Assembly (NCBI GenBank): GCA_964514385.1
Contig: CAZEQJ010000038.1
Span: 1 to 27,646, forward strand
Reading direction: 5' to 3'
DNA: 27,646 bases
Source of the DNA: CAZEQJ01 sp964514385
Lineage (GTDB): Bacteria > Bacteroidota > Bacteroidia > Cytophagales > Cyclobacteriaceae
Under the pieces are notes generated by a model that was given only the letters and a program-made list of their open reading frames with translations, made no database searches and had not been told where the DNA came from. The position numbers and the translations under genes are program-made. Positions 16,196-24,450 of the stretch are shown here, piece by piece (position 1 is the first letter of the stretch; each line of letters opens with the position of its first letter).

Positions 16196-16558
16196 TTAAT
16201 ATGTTTTAAATTCAAACGGAATTTCCACCAATTCCGAGAATTCCTCACCAGCTTCTTCCATATCCTCATCGTCTTCATGGAAATACCAGGTAATGGCCAT
16301 TCCATCGATATCCTCTAATGCAGAAAGGACATCCAGGATGAGCTTGGATGAGGCTGTATTAAAGTATTCCAGCTTGAAAACAAAATTCGTGGATGGGTTA
16401 GGCTGTGAAGCGTACTGACCTATCCAGTCCAGCACAGGCTGATAGAACTCAGCAGAATCTTCGGGAAGTGACCTGCCGGAGATTTCAAAAATACCATTTC
16501 CCTTATCAAGTATGATCTTTGGGGTATCTTCTGTTCCTTCTAGATTTATGATTTCCAT
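16196..16558 (-). CDS. siaC: SiaC-type partner-switch protein (DUF1987)
   Basis: A 120-residue cytoplasmic protein of the DUF1987/SiaC family, which resembles anti-anti-sigma proteins in fold. The family core is clear: TPKIILDKGNGIFEISGRS at residues 12-30, and FKLEYFNTASSKLILDVL around 61-78. T68, in YFNTAS, falls at the position known from Pseudomonas aeruginosa SiaC to be phosphorylated by SiaB and dephosphorylated by SiaA. In that organism the unphosphorylated form binds and activates the diguanylate cyclase SiaD. No cyclase gene is present here; the next gene is the ABC exporter, which makes it the obvious candidate target. The C-terminus is strongly acidic (DDEDMEEAGEE). It lies 24 nt after siaB. 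Confidence 0.9.
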   Translation of the reverse strand: MEIINLEGTEDTPKIILDKGNGIFEISGRSLPEDSAEFYQPVLDWIGQYASQPNPSTNFVFKLEYFNTASSKLILDVLSALEDIDGMAITWYFHEDDEDMEEAGEEFSELVEIPFEFKTY

Positions 16559-16582
16559 TTCTTTATAGTCTGATTTTCTGAA

Positions 16583-17125
16583 TTAAACCTCTCTTGATAT
16601 CGTTGTCTTTAATGAGAAGAAGTACACATCTCCTTCAACATGCGTGAAGTCATATTCAAGCGGATTACCTGACTTCCTGGCCATATCTACAAAGCCAAGA
16701 CCGGCACCACCTTTTTCCGACAACGAATCGCTCGATTTAATTATATCCTTATACAATTGCTTAAGTCCTTCTTTGTCCAGGCCGTTGATCTGTGCCAGCT
16801 TATCGGATAGGGAAGCTTTGACGTCTTCTCTTACCTGATTACCGGATACGATCACATACTCAGTCTGATGCTTGCCCATCATAAAGATAGCAGTACGCTT
16901 TGATTGGTCTTCAATGTCCTCGGCGTGCTTCACAATGTTTTGCAGGCATTCCACCATTACATTGAATACCTTACGTTTGATACTGGATTCCTCGCCCAGC
17001 GAGTCCATGTTTCTTTCGGCCATTGCCAACACCGATTTGGTGATTTCCTGAGTGAATTCTCCATTGTAGGCAAGGATCAGATTCTCCTTGAGCATACTGT
17101 TATGGATCTCATAGACATATTTCAT
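16583..17125 (-). CDS. siaB: SiaB-family protein kinase (GHKL-like, DUF6272)
   Basis: A 180-residue single-domain kinase of the GHKL type. The N-box helix FNVMVECLQNIVKH (residues 54-67) carries E59 and N63 for magnesium-ATP, and the glycine-rich lid is SEKGGAGLGFVDMARKSG (136-153). These features match SiaB, the kinase that phosphorylates SiaC and resembles the anti-sigma kinases SpoIIAB and RsbW. It has no membrane segment or sensor domain, so the input must come from partners. It is 158 nt downstream of the phosphatase gene and 24 nt upstream of siaC, the order kinase-substrate expected for such a switch. The extended gap before it may contain a promoter or attenuator. Confidence 0.88.
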   Translation of the reverse strand: MKYVYEIHNSMLKENLILAYNGEFTQEITKSVLAMAERNMDSLGEESSIKRKVFNVMVECLQNIVKHAEDIEDQSKRTAIFMMGKHQTEYVIVSGNQVREDVKASLSDKLAQINGLDKEGLKQLYKDIIKSSDSLSEKGGAGLGFVDMARKSGNPLEYDFTHVEGDVYFFSLKTTISREV

Positions 17126-17283
17126 ATGAGTATGTATTTATTTTTCGGTTTAATAATAAAAATAAAGTTTTGTTCAGCCATAGAATAATCTCAAGTTATT
17201 GAGTTTATAGTCGCCTTTAGTGGTAAAAGTAGTCAATTTATGATAGAATAAAATTGTTATTTTCATCATAAAAAGCACATTTG
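17126..17283. promoter_or_regulatory. AT-rich gap between phosphatase and siaB with two inverted repeats
   Basis: This 158-nt gap is much wider than others in the cluster. It contains TTTATGAT (17237-17244) with its exact complement ATCATAAA (17265-17272), and a perfect 5-bp hairpin CTCAA-GTTA-TTGAG (17190-17203). No full TTTG-N19-TAnnTTTG promoter was found on the minus strand; TACTTTTA-like partial matches exist. The repeats could be an attenuator, operator or processing site that sets siaB-siaC-ABC levels apart from the upstream genes. No open frame of note is seen in it. Confidence 0.35.
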
Positions 17284-20200
17284 TTAAAACTTGATCCCGA
17301 TCAGCAACATATCATCTGTCTGTTTGGTATCTCCTTTCCATTCTTCCCATTCCTTATCGAACACTTCCTGCTGCTGATACATGGGTTTTTCATGTATTTC
17401 CATGATCGTCTCGCGCAGCCTTCTGGGCCCAAACTTACGCTGTTCCGGTCCTCCAAACTGGTCCGGGAAGCCATCACTGCAAAAGTAAATTGCCAGGTTT
17501 TTCTCGATTTTTATGTGCGTAGCGTCAAAATTAGTCTGGTTCTTGTAAATTCCACCTCCGATAGGGAATTTATTTCCCTTAATCTCTTCCAGCTGGCCAT
17601 CCATCACATAATACAGAGGGCGGTGTGCACCTGCATATACGATTTCATTTTCATCCAGGTCAATCTTACACAGGGCAATGTCCATACCATCTTTGGTCTT
17701 GGATCCTTCCTGATCCTGACGTAGGGTTCTGGTCACTCCGTCGTCCAGCAGGTCCAGAATTTCACCCGGGTCGTATATCTTACGTGATCTTACGATATCA
17801 TTCAGCAGGAAATATCCGATCAGTGAGATCAGGGCTCCCGGTACACCGTGCCCCGTACAGTCAACCGCCGCGATGAATACTTTATTTCCGATCTGCATAT
17901 ACCATGGAAAATCACCGGATACCACATCCTTCGCCTTGTAAAGTATAAAGGAATTTTGCAGCACCCTTTGTATTACATCATTGTCAGGGAGAATAGCACC
18001 CTGAATACGTCGGGCATAGTTAATGGATTCGGTGATCTTTTTGTTTTTGGACTGAATTTCAAGTTCTATGGCCTTACGCTCAGTGATATCATGCGATACC
18101 ACAAGCACAGATTCAAGGTCATTATTTTCGCCAAACTCCGGTATTGCATTTACCTGTACCACCTTATCTTCTGTCTCCGCAGGGAAGTCCATTTCCCTGC
18201 TTAGCTTGGATTTGGATTCCTTAATGTCATTTATGATCTTTTCCCATTCCTGTACGATGGCAGGCTTCAGTTCTACATCCTTGAGGTTGCGGTTAAGAAA
18301 ATGGTCTGGCTTCAGTCCGGTAAAATGCTCAATCACAGGGTTGATATAGAAGAAGTTGCCCTCTACGTTGAGTCGTGTGATCAGGTCGGGAGAGTTTTCC
18401 GACAGGGCCTGCATCTGGCTTCGCATACGTTGTTCCTGCTCGGCTCGTTTCCTTTCGGTAATGTCACGTGTGTTCAGGATTATGCCCTGAATGGCTTTAT
18501 CCATCAGCAGGTTAGTGCCTGTAGTTTCAACCCAGATGTTTTCGCCATCCTTCCGCTTATACTGGTACTGAAAAGTCACCTGACGGAACGGGTTGTCCAG
18601 CAGCTCCTGGAACATGGCTTCCACTTCCGATACAGAGTCTTCATGCACATTGTTTATGTCGTTCTTACCGATCATATCTGCGGATGTGTAGCCCAGGATT
18701 TTTTCTACAGAAGGAGAGATATAGCGCACATTTCGGTTTTCCTCGTAGATGGTGATAACCTCCGACGCATTTTCAAGCAGGAGTGACATCCTTTTCTGTG
18801 TGCGGTTTACCTCTTCGATCTGATCTTCAAGCTGCGTATTTGTTCTTTTCAGCTCCTCCTGTGTGGCCTCCATTTCTTCGGCATTCTGTCTCAGGATTTC
18901 CTGCTGCTCAGTAAGTTCATTACTCATTGTCTGTGATTCGGCAAGCAGCTTTCGGGTTCTGTCATTCACCTTGATATTGAATATCGTACGTGCAATGATG
19001 AGGCTCACTTCTTCCAGGAAGCGTATTTCCTTTGGTGTAAACCGATGGAAGCCTGCAAATTCAATAACACCATATACCTTTTCTTCTGTGATCAGGGGTA
19101 CCAGAATGATGCATGAAGGCTTTTGATCCCCCAGGATACCTGATGTAACCGTTACATATTTCTCAGGTATTTCCGTTCGCAGTACGGTATCCTGCTCAAT
19201 GGCGGCCTGTCCTACGAGTCCTTCGGCAAATTTGAACTTTGCGTGCAGGTATTTTTTCTTGTTATAGGCATAGCTGGCTGTCATTTCAATCAGGGGCTCT
19301 TCATGATCTTCCTCATTCACTATATATAAGGCTCCCTGAATGGCGTCTATTTTTTTGGTGATAAAGGCAAGTATCTCATCACCCAGACCTTCCAGTTCAT
19401 CATGTCGTCGCAGGATTTCACCAATTTCAGCTACCCCGGTCACGATCCAGTTACGCTCCTTATCTTTCTGTTCCGCCTCCATAATAGAGTCGCGCATCTG
19501 CAGCAGGGCGTTGCCGAGTGTATCATCTTCACTCATCGGTTTGAAGTCTGCATCGAAGTGACCTTCACCAATTTCCTGTGCAAAAGCCGCCGTTTGGCGC
19601 AGTCCGCCGACCATATTATCAAGCAAGCCGGCCATTTCACCAATTTCATCATTGGATTGCTTGTCTACCTTTTCGGGAAGTATACCTTTTCCAAGAAGTT
19701 CCAGGCTTGTTTTTAGCGATAGTACCGGGTTGATCAGGAGTCGGCTGAATATAACACCAATGATAATGGCAAGCGTAATGATCAGCAGACCGGAGATTAT
19801 ATAGTTAATCAGCAGGCTACGGGATTGTGCCTCGATTTCACTGTAGTCAATCTTGGCCACAATGCCCCATCCCAGGTCTTCGTTATAGGACCATGCAGAA
19901 AGAACTTTTGTATCCCGGTAATCTGTGGTGATACCTGTCCCCGTATTGGCCTGAACAGCCATTTGGATGGCTTTACTCTGGCTATCGCCCAGTTTGACTG
20001 CACGGTTCAGGATGGCCAGGCTATCAAATCTAAGATTGCTGATATAGCTTACACCATTGTCTTCCAGGCTACCCAGAAACAGCTCACCGCTTTTTCCGAG
20101 GCCTGTTGAATCGGCTGTGATGCTTAAAAATGGTTCAAGGCTGACTTCAAAAATCAGCAGGCCTGATCGGCCGGAGGCTGCGGTAAACTCCCGGCTGTAG

Positions 20201-20679
20201 AACATCACCCTGCGGTCGTCATGGTATACCAGAGGAGAAATAACACCTTCTGTGGTGACACCACTCACATTTTCTTCAGCTACCGATGAAAAATTCAGTC
20301 CCTGTGGATAGGCATTGCTGTTACTGGCATATAGCACCTGGCCATTTGACGTGGCAATGATCACCGCGTTGACCAGATCGTGGCCGGTCAGCGTTTCAAC
20401 AACCGCTTCCGGGTTGGAAAGTGAATCCTGTTCATCAGCCAGAAGATCAGAAAGCTCGGGCGTGCGCACGGCCAGCTTCGCCACAGAGCGAAGGGTGTTG
20501 ATCAAACCGTCAAAATGCGTATCCGCTACTTTTGTTTTAACAGCCAGAGCATCCAGCTTTTCCTTTTTTAAGCGGTCGAGGCTGAAATTATAAGCAATAA
20601 AACTCAGCGTAAAGACGGTAATCAGAGCTACTGCCGTGAGTACCAGGGTTATCTTTGTGCCTATTGAAAACCTGCGCAT
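17284..20679 (-). CDS. Sensor protein phosphatase: CACHE-HAMP-GAF-PAS-PAS-SpoIIE (PP2C), SiaA-like
   Basis: A 1131-residue membrane-bound phosphatase. TM1 (about 9-31) and TM2 (about 289-311) flank a periplasmic double-CACHE-like sensor. HAMP follows (about 312-365), then a GAF domain (about 425-572), a coiled coil (about 575-635), two PAS domains (about 632-745 and 755-870, each ending in a DITERK block) and a SpoIIE/PP2C domain (885-1131). Metal-binding acidic residues are all present: VSGDF (D923), AAVDCTGHGVPG (D940), DGMD (D997, D1000), SDGFPD (D1069) and QTDDM (D1122). By family and context it should dephosphorylate SiaC, as SiaA does in Pseudomonas, but SiaA lacks the GAF and PAS set, so this version reads additional signals. 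It starts 2 nt after the stop of the upstream GAF protein. Confidence 0.92.
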   Translation of the reverse strand: MRRFSIGTKITLVLTAVALITVFTLSFIAYNFSLDRLKKEKLDALAVKTKVADTHFDGLINTLRSVAKLAVRTPELSDLLADEQDSLSNPEAVVETLTGHDLVNAVIIATSNGQVLYASNSNAYPQGLNFSSVAEENVSGVTTEGVISPLVYHDDRRVMFYSREFTAASGRSGLLIFEVSLEPFLSITADSTGLGKSGELFLGSLEDNGVSYISNLRFDSLAILNRAVKLGDSQSKAIQMAVQANTGTGITTDYRDTKVLSAWSYNEDLGWGIVAKIDYSEIEAQSRSLLINYIISGLLIITLAIIIGVIFSRLLINPVLSLKTSLELLGKGILPEKVDKQSNDEIGEMAGLLDNMVGGLRQTAAFAQEIGEGHFDADFKPMSEDDTLGNALLQMRDSIMEAEQKDKERNWIVTGVAEIGEILRRHDELEGLGDEILAFITKKIDAIQGALYIVNEEDHEEPLIEMTASYAYNKKKYLHAKFKFAEGLVGQAAIEQDTVLRTEIPEKYVTVTSGILGDQKPSCIILVPLITEEKVYGVIEFAGFHRFTPKEIRFLEEVSLIIARTIFNIKVNDRTRKLLAESQTMSNELTEQQEILRQNAEEMEATQEELKRTNTQLEDQIEEVNRTQKRMSLLLENASEVITIYEENRNVRYISPSVEKILGYTSADMIGKNDINNVHEDSVSEVEAMFQELLDNPFRQVTFQYQYKRKDGENIWVETTGTNLLMDKAIQGIILNTRDITERKRAEQEQRMRSQMQALSENSPDLITRLNVEGNFFYINPVIEHFTGLKPDHFLNRNLKDVELKPAIVQEWEKIINDIKESKSKLSREMDFPAETEDKVVQVNAIPEFGENNDLESVLVVSHDITERKAIELEIQSKNKKITESINYARRIQGAILPDNDVIQRVLQNSFILYKAKDVVSGDFPWYMQIGNKVFIAAVDCTGHGVPGALISLIGYFLLNDIVRSRKIYDPGEILDLLDDGVTRTLRQDQEGSKTKDGMDIALCKIDLDENEIVYAGAHRPLYYVMDGQLEEIKGNKFPIGGGIYKNQTNFDATHIKIEKNLAIYFCSDGFPDQFGGPEQRKFGPRRLRETIMEIHEKPMYQQQEVFDKEWEEWKGDTKQTDDMLLIGIKF

Positions 20680-20681
20680 AT

Positions 20682-21488
20682 CTATTTTTTAGCCTTTTTC
20701 TGTAAAATCATATCCTTAATCAGCGTAAATGCCTCCGTAATATCGCGTTGACAGGAAGCGGGGATTTCCTTAAATGAGGCTACTTCTGCTACCGCGAATA
20801 CATTGTCATCATCTTTTAGTGGCTGAATCAATAGTTTACTTGGGTCGCTGGCGCCCAGCCCTGAGCGGATGGTCAGATAGCCTTCCGGGATGTCATCTAT
20901 CATTAAAGGTACCCCTTCTTTCGCTACCTGTCCGGCAAGCCCTTCGCCCAGCTCGTAACGGACGCGCTTGCTTTCAGGCAGTATAAAAGCATAAGAGACA
21001 AAGAGCTCGATAAAACGCGCCTCACCTTCCTGTTTAAAGAGGTATACCGCACCCTGACTTGCTTCATAACGGCGGCATATCATATGGAGCGTCTTTTCCC
21101 ACACCTGTTTCGGATCATTCGTTGAGGCCTTTATATCCTCAATTTCTTTCTCCATAAAAGCAATGGACTGCTCCTCGTCATTGTCTTCCTCCGTCGTATC
21201 TTCTTCTTTTTTCACTTTTTCCACATAGACGATGTTCTGTTTCTCAGCACCCTGAGAGCCCAGAAGAAGAAATACAAAAGATAAAAGTCCAATCAGCAGG
21301 GTAGTGCCTGCGATAAAATAGAGAAGAGAAAACACCGGACCTAATGACGCCAGCTCTTCGAGAGATATGGAAGTTGATTTAACGGAAATGTTTTCCGGCA
21401 GGGCATATAAATAATAGCCCAGGTAAAAAACGCCCAGTATGTAAAGGGCTATAAGGATGTAACTAAGTCTCTGATACAACTTCTTCAT
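20682..21488 (-). CDS. Membrane-anchored GAF-domain protein
   Basis: A 268-residue protein with two N-terminal membrane helices (about 8-30 and 49-78) joined by a short periplasmic loop. A Glu/Asp-rich linker follows (about 88-115) and then one GAF domain (about 125-268). There is no output domain. The GAF sequence strongly resembles the GAF of the downstream phosphatase: both contain an SYA motif, EGL-GQ-A, IPE-Y-T and SG-LG blocks and a closing V-F/Y-A/G-V-E-A-F. The pair probably arose by duplication and may bind the same ligand or dimerise with each other. Position supports a role as an accessory sensor of the phosphatase, since its stop lies 2 nt before the phosphatase start. The ligand is unknown. 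Confidence 0.85.
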   Translation of the reverse strand: MKKLYQRLSYILIALYILGVFYLGYYLYALPENISVKSTSISLEELASLGPVFSLLYFIAGTTLLIGLLSFVFLLLGSQGAEKQNIVYVEKVKKEEDTTEEDNDEEQSIAFMEKEIEDIKASTNDPKQVWEKTLHMICRRYEASQGAVYLFKQEGEARFIELFVSYAFILPESKRVRYELGEGLAGQVAKEGVPLMIDDIPEGYLTIRSGLGASDPSKLLIQPLKDDDNVFAVAEVASFKEIPASCQRDITEAFTLIKDMILQKKAKK

Positions 21489-21497
21489 TTAAAGTCG

Positions 21498-22091
21498 CTA
21501 TTTTAAGTATTGATATAATTCATTCAAAAATTGCACTATATTTTCAATCTTCATAATCGAGTCGATCTGAGTATTGGCAAGGGCGGCCTTCGGCATGGTA
21601 TCGATCATGCATTCCTGCGGATCCTGCACGATGGTATACCCTCCTCTGTCTTTTATTCTTTTCATGCCCAGTCCGCCGTCCTTATTAGCTCCTGACAACA
21701 ATATTCCCACCAGTTTATCCTTGTATGAAAAGGCAGCGGTCTCCAGGGTTACATCTATGGCCGGTCGTGAGTTGTTGATCATTTCCTCTGTTGACATTGA
21801 AAAATAATTACCCAGTTCTACCGACATATGATAGTTGGCAGGCGCAAGATAGGCATAGCTTTTCTTGATATTTTCTTTGTCAAAGGGCTCCCTTACTTCA
21901 ACGTTGCTCTTGATGGACAGGGCTTCCACAAACCCGTTCCGCACATGTTTCAGCCGGTGCAGGCACATGATAATAGGTATCGGATAATCTTTAGGAATGG
22001 AGGAAAGAATCCGGGTGATGCCCTGAAAGCTTCCAGCTGATCCGCCAATCACGATGGCCTTATACCGTTTGTCAAATGAATATTTGGGCAT
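21498..22091 (-). CDS. cheB: CheB-type protein-glutamate methylesterase, no receiver domain
   Basis: A 197-residue protein that is only the catalytic domain of CheB. The catalytic triad is present: S18 in IGGSAGS, H45 in CLHRLKHV and D138 in LSGANKDGG. Motifs such as YLAPANYHM and TMPKAALAN complete the fold. Classic CheB removes methyl groups from, or deamidates, glutamates of chemoreceptors and is activated by CheA through an N-terminal receiver. No receiver is fused here, and no room remains for one, because the cheR stop lies 11 nt upstream. Regulation must therefore come from elsewhere. The 9-nt gap to the GAF protein argues that its substrate belongs to this cluster. Confidence 0.92.
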   Translation of the reverse strand: MPKYSFDKRYKAIVIGGSAGSFQGITRILSSIPKDYPIPIIMCLHRLKHVRNGFVEALSIKSNVEVREPFDKENIKKSYAYLAPANYHMSVELGNYFSMSTEEMINNSRPAIDVTLETAAFSYKDKLVGILLSGANKDGGLGMKRIKDRGGYTIVQDPQECMIDTMPKAALANTQIDSIMKIENIVQFLNELYQYLK

Positions 22092-22102
22092 TGGCTGAAA
22101 AG

Positions 22103-22933
22103 CTAATCCTTGATTTTCTTATATACCTTTTCTTCGTTGTTTACTACAATGAACTTGTTGGCAATTTCGCACCATATCAGCGATTCCTTTGATCCGATAC
22201 AGAGATAGCCGTATTTAAACAGACTGCCATGAAGCTTTTTAAGTACCTCATTTTGCAGGTTCTGGTTGAAGTAAATCATCACATTCCGGCAGAGGATAAG
22301 GTCGAATTTATTGAACACAATACCCTGCACAAGGTCGTGTGTGCGCCACGATACATTATGCACAAGCGATTTATCCATCACGGCCCGGCCGTTTTCCTCT
22401 TTAAAATATTTTGAAAGTGAGGCTGTACCCTGAAAACGGATATAATTTTTTTCGTTCAGCTCCATATTTTTCAATGGATATACACCTCCTTTGGCACGCT
22501 CGAGTATCACCTTATCGATATCCGTAGCGATGATCTTGGCTCTGTCGAGCACGCCCATCTCCTTCAGCATAATAGCCATAGTGTAAACTTCCTCCCCGGA
22601 AGAGCACCCGGCGTGCCAGATGGAGATGTGGTTATGATTCAGCATAATATTGGGAATGATATGCTCACGCAGCTCCCGCCAGAAGGAGGGGTCACGAAAC
22701 ATCTCCGTCACGTTGACGGTGATCTCGGCAAGAAACTCTTCAAAGAATATGGAGTCTTCCTTCAGTCGTTTGATCAGACCTTCCACACTTGAAAACTTGA
22801 ATAGGTCCATAATACGCGCAATACGCCGCTTAAATGATGACAAGGCGTAGTTGCTGAAGTCATAATTGTACTGTTGTTTTACGACTTCACTGATTCTCCT
22901 GATGTCGCTTATATCTATTTCCGGAGCAAGCAT
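22103..22933 (-). CDS. cheR: CheR-type protein-glutamate methyltransferase
   Basis: A 276-residue SAM-dependent methyltransferase that esterifies glutamate side chains. The N-terminal helical part (1-70) precedes TVNVTEMFRDPSFW (72-85, the CheR recognition block). The SAM site follows: WHAGCSSGEEVYTMA (106-120), ATDID (136-140) and LILCRNVMIYF (212-222). No TPR or receptor-binding pentapeptide tether is fused. It is the first gene of the minus-strand signalling unit cheR-cheB-GAF-phosphatase. No CheA, CheW, CheY or chemoreceptor is in the window, so this is an orphan methylation pair; a protein of this cluster may be the substrate. Upstream TAAATTTC is a 7 of 8 match to a -7 element, which I treat as weak. 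Confidence 0.93.
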   Translation of the reverse strand: MLAPEIDISDIRRISEVVKQQYNYDFSNYALSSFKRRIARIMDLFKFSSVEGLIKRLKEDSIFFEEFLAEITVNVTEMFRDPSFWRELREHIIPNIMLNHNHISIWHAGCSSGEEVYTMAIMLKEMGVLDRAKIIATDIDKVILERAKGGVYPLKNMELNEKNYIRFQGTASLSKYFKEENGRAVMDKSLVHNVSWRTHDLVQGIVFNKFDLILCRNVMIYFNQNLQNEVLKKLHGSLFKYGYLCIGSKESLIWCEIANKFIVVNNEEKVYKKIKD

Positions 22934-23033
22934 AGTTTACTGTGATTTCCAATAAATGCGGTGAAATTTAGTGATATTTTTATTATAAAAAGGAGCGGTC
23001 GTATTATAATTACTCACTAAATAGTACTTCAGC

Positions 23034-23041
23034 TATATTTG
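23034..23041 (+). promoter_or_regulatory. Candidate -7 element for the saccharopine-dehydrogenase-like gene
   Basis: TATATTTG matches TAnnTTTG exactly and lies 35 nt before the ATG at 23077, which gives a leader of about 30 nt. No TTTG is found 19 nt upstream, so this is only half of the expected promoter. The same 143-nt intergenic stretch must hold the divergent cheR promoter. Confidence 0.4.
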
Positions 23042-23076
23042 ATCTTAATTCGCATTATTCCCATTTTATCATCACT

Positions 23077-24411
23077 ATGACAGCTAAAATTCTGGTAATC
23101 GGTGCAGGTAAATCTACCCCTCAGCTTATTCGCGAACTGACAGATCATTTTGGGTATGAGGTCACGCTGGTGGATCGCAATACAGATGTGCTTGAACAAT
23201 ATTCTCACCACTCTTTACAGCTCATTAGCGCCGGCATTGATGATGCGGCTGCATTATTCCGCATGGTGGAGAGCCATGATATTGTCATCTCCATGTTGCC
23301 ACATTTCCTGCATCAGCCTGTGGCGCAGGCGGCGGCAGAGGCAGGCCGGCATTTTTTATGTGCCAGCTACGTCTCAGATGCCTTACGCAGCCTTGATGCA
23401 CAGTTTCGTGCAAAAAATCGCATTTTATTACCTGAAATGGGCCTTGATCCGGGCATTGATCACATGTCAGGCATGGATTTTATCAGCCGTCTGAGGGGGC
23501 TGGGCTACACAATTTATGGTTTTGAGTCATTTACCGGAGGCCTTATCAGTGAAGAAAATGAGCGCAATAATCCGTGGAAATATAAGTTTACATGGAACCC
23601 GCGCAACGTCATTCTGGCAGGGCAGGGGCATGCCCGCTTTTTGCAGGAAGGTAAAATTAAATACATCCCGTACCATCGGCTGTTTCGGCGCACAGAAATT
23701 ATCGAGCTTCCGGGCCTTGGCTATTTTGAAGGGTATCCAAACCGCGATTCACTGCCATACATTGATAAATATGAACTTACCGAAGCCAGGACATTTTTCA
23801 GGGGTACCCTGCGGCGTGTTGGGTTCTGCAAAGCATGGAACTGTCTGATACAACTCGGATGTACAGATGATACCTATCTGATGGATGATGTGGATAACAT
23901 GACACACCGGTCATTCATCAACAGCTTTCTGTCGTATAATCCGCATGACTCGGTCGAATTGAAACTCGCGCATTACCTCCAGCTGGATCTGGAAGGGGAG
24001 GAGATGCACAGGCTACGATGGGCTGGATTGTTTGATGAAGAACCGGTAGGGCTAAAGAAAGGATCTCCGGCACAAATCCTGGAACATATATTGCATAAAA
24101 AATGGGCATTGGAAAAAGGAGAAAAAGACAGGATCGTCATGATACATAAGATCATAGCAGAAAAGAATGGTGCGAAAAAAGAGTTTTTATCTTACCTGGA
24201 TTATACCGGCGATGATCAAACCTATTCTGCCATGGCCAAAACAGTCGGCTTGCCGCTTGCCATTACAACACGTCTTATTGTTGAAGAAAAATTAACAGCC
24301 AAAGGGCTTGTTTTACCGTATCAAAACGAGATATTTAAATCCGTTTTGCCTGAACTTGCACATTATGGTATTGAATTTGTAGAATTACCACCCGTAGATT
24401 ATGTGCAATAA
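23077..24411 (+). CDS. Saccharopine dehydrogenase-like oxidoreductase
   Basis: A 444-residue cytoplasmic protein. A Rossmann fold starts at once (KILVIGAGKSTPQLIREL, residues 4-21) and continues with VTLVDRN. The inter-domain signature LLPEMGLDPGIDHMSGM (117-133) is typical of the saccharopine dehydrogenase C-terminal family, as are FESFTGGL and KFTWNPRNVI. Enzymes of this family form or cleave saccharopine, linking lysine to alpha-ketoglutarate or to aminoadipate semialdehyde, or act as lysine 6-dehydrogenases. No fused lysine-ketoglutarate reductase is present, and the direction of the reaction cannot be read. The chain is complete. Aspartate kinase of the lysine pathway is in this window but far off and in another operon. 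Confidence 0.88.
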   Translation: MTAKILVIGAGKSTPQLIRELTDHFGYEVTLVDRNTDVLEQYSHHSLQLISAGIDDAAALFRMVESHDIVISMLPHFLHQPVAQAAAEAGRHFLCASYVSDALRSLDAQFRAKNRILLPEMGLDPGIDHMSGMDFISRLRGLGYTIYGFESFTGGLISEENERNNPWKYKFTWNPRNVILAGQGHARFLQEGKIKYIPYHRLFRRTEIIELPGLGYFEGYPNRDSLPYIDKYELTEARTFFRGTLRRVGFCKAWNCLIQLGCTDDTYLMDDVDNMTHRSFINSFLSYNPHDSVELKLAHYLQLDLEGEEMHRLRWAGLFDEEPVGLKKGSPAQILEHILHKKWALEKGEKDRIVMIHKIIAEKNGAKKEFLSYLDYTGDDQTYSAMAKTVGLPLAITTRLIVEEKLTAKGLVLPYQNEIFKSVLPELAHYGIEFVELPPVDYVQ

Positions 24412-24450
24412 GTTGATATCATTAGATTCGCAATAAATAAACCAACGATT

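Noticed and set aside
21498..22103. CheB as a truncated gene that lost its receiver domain
   Set aside because: The frame starts cleanly 11 nt after the cheR stop, with no remnant of a receiver; it looks like a native single-domain form.
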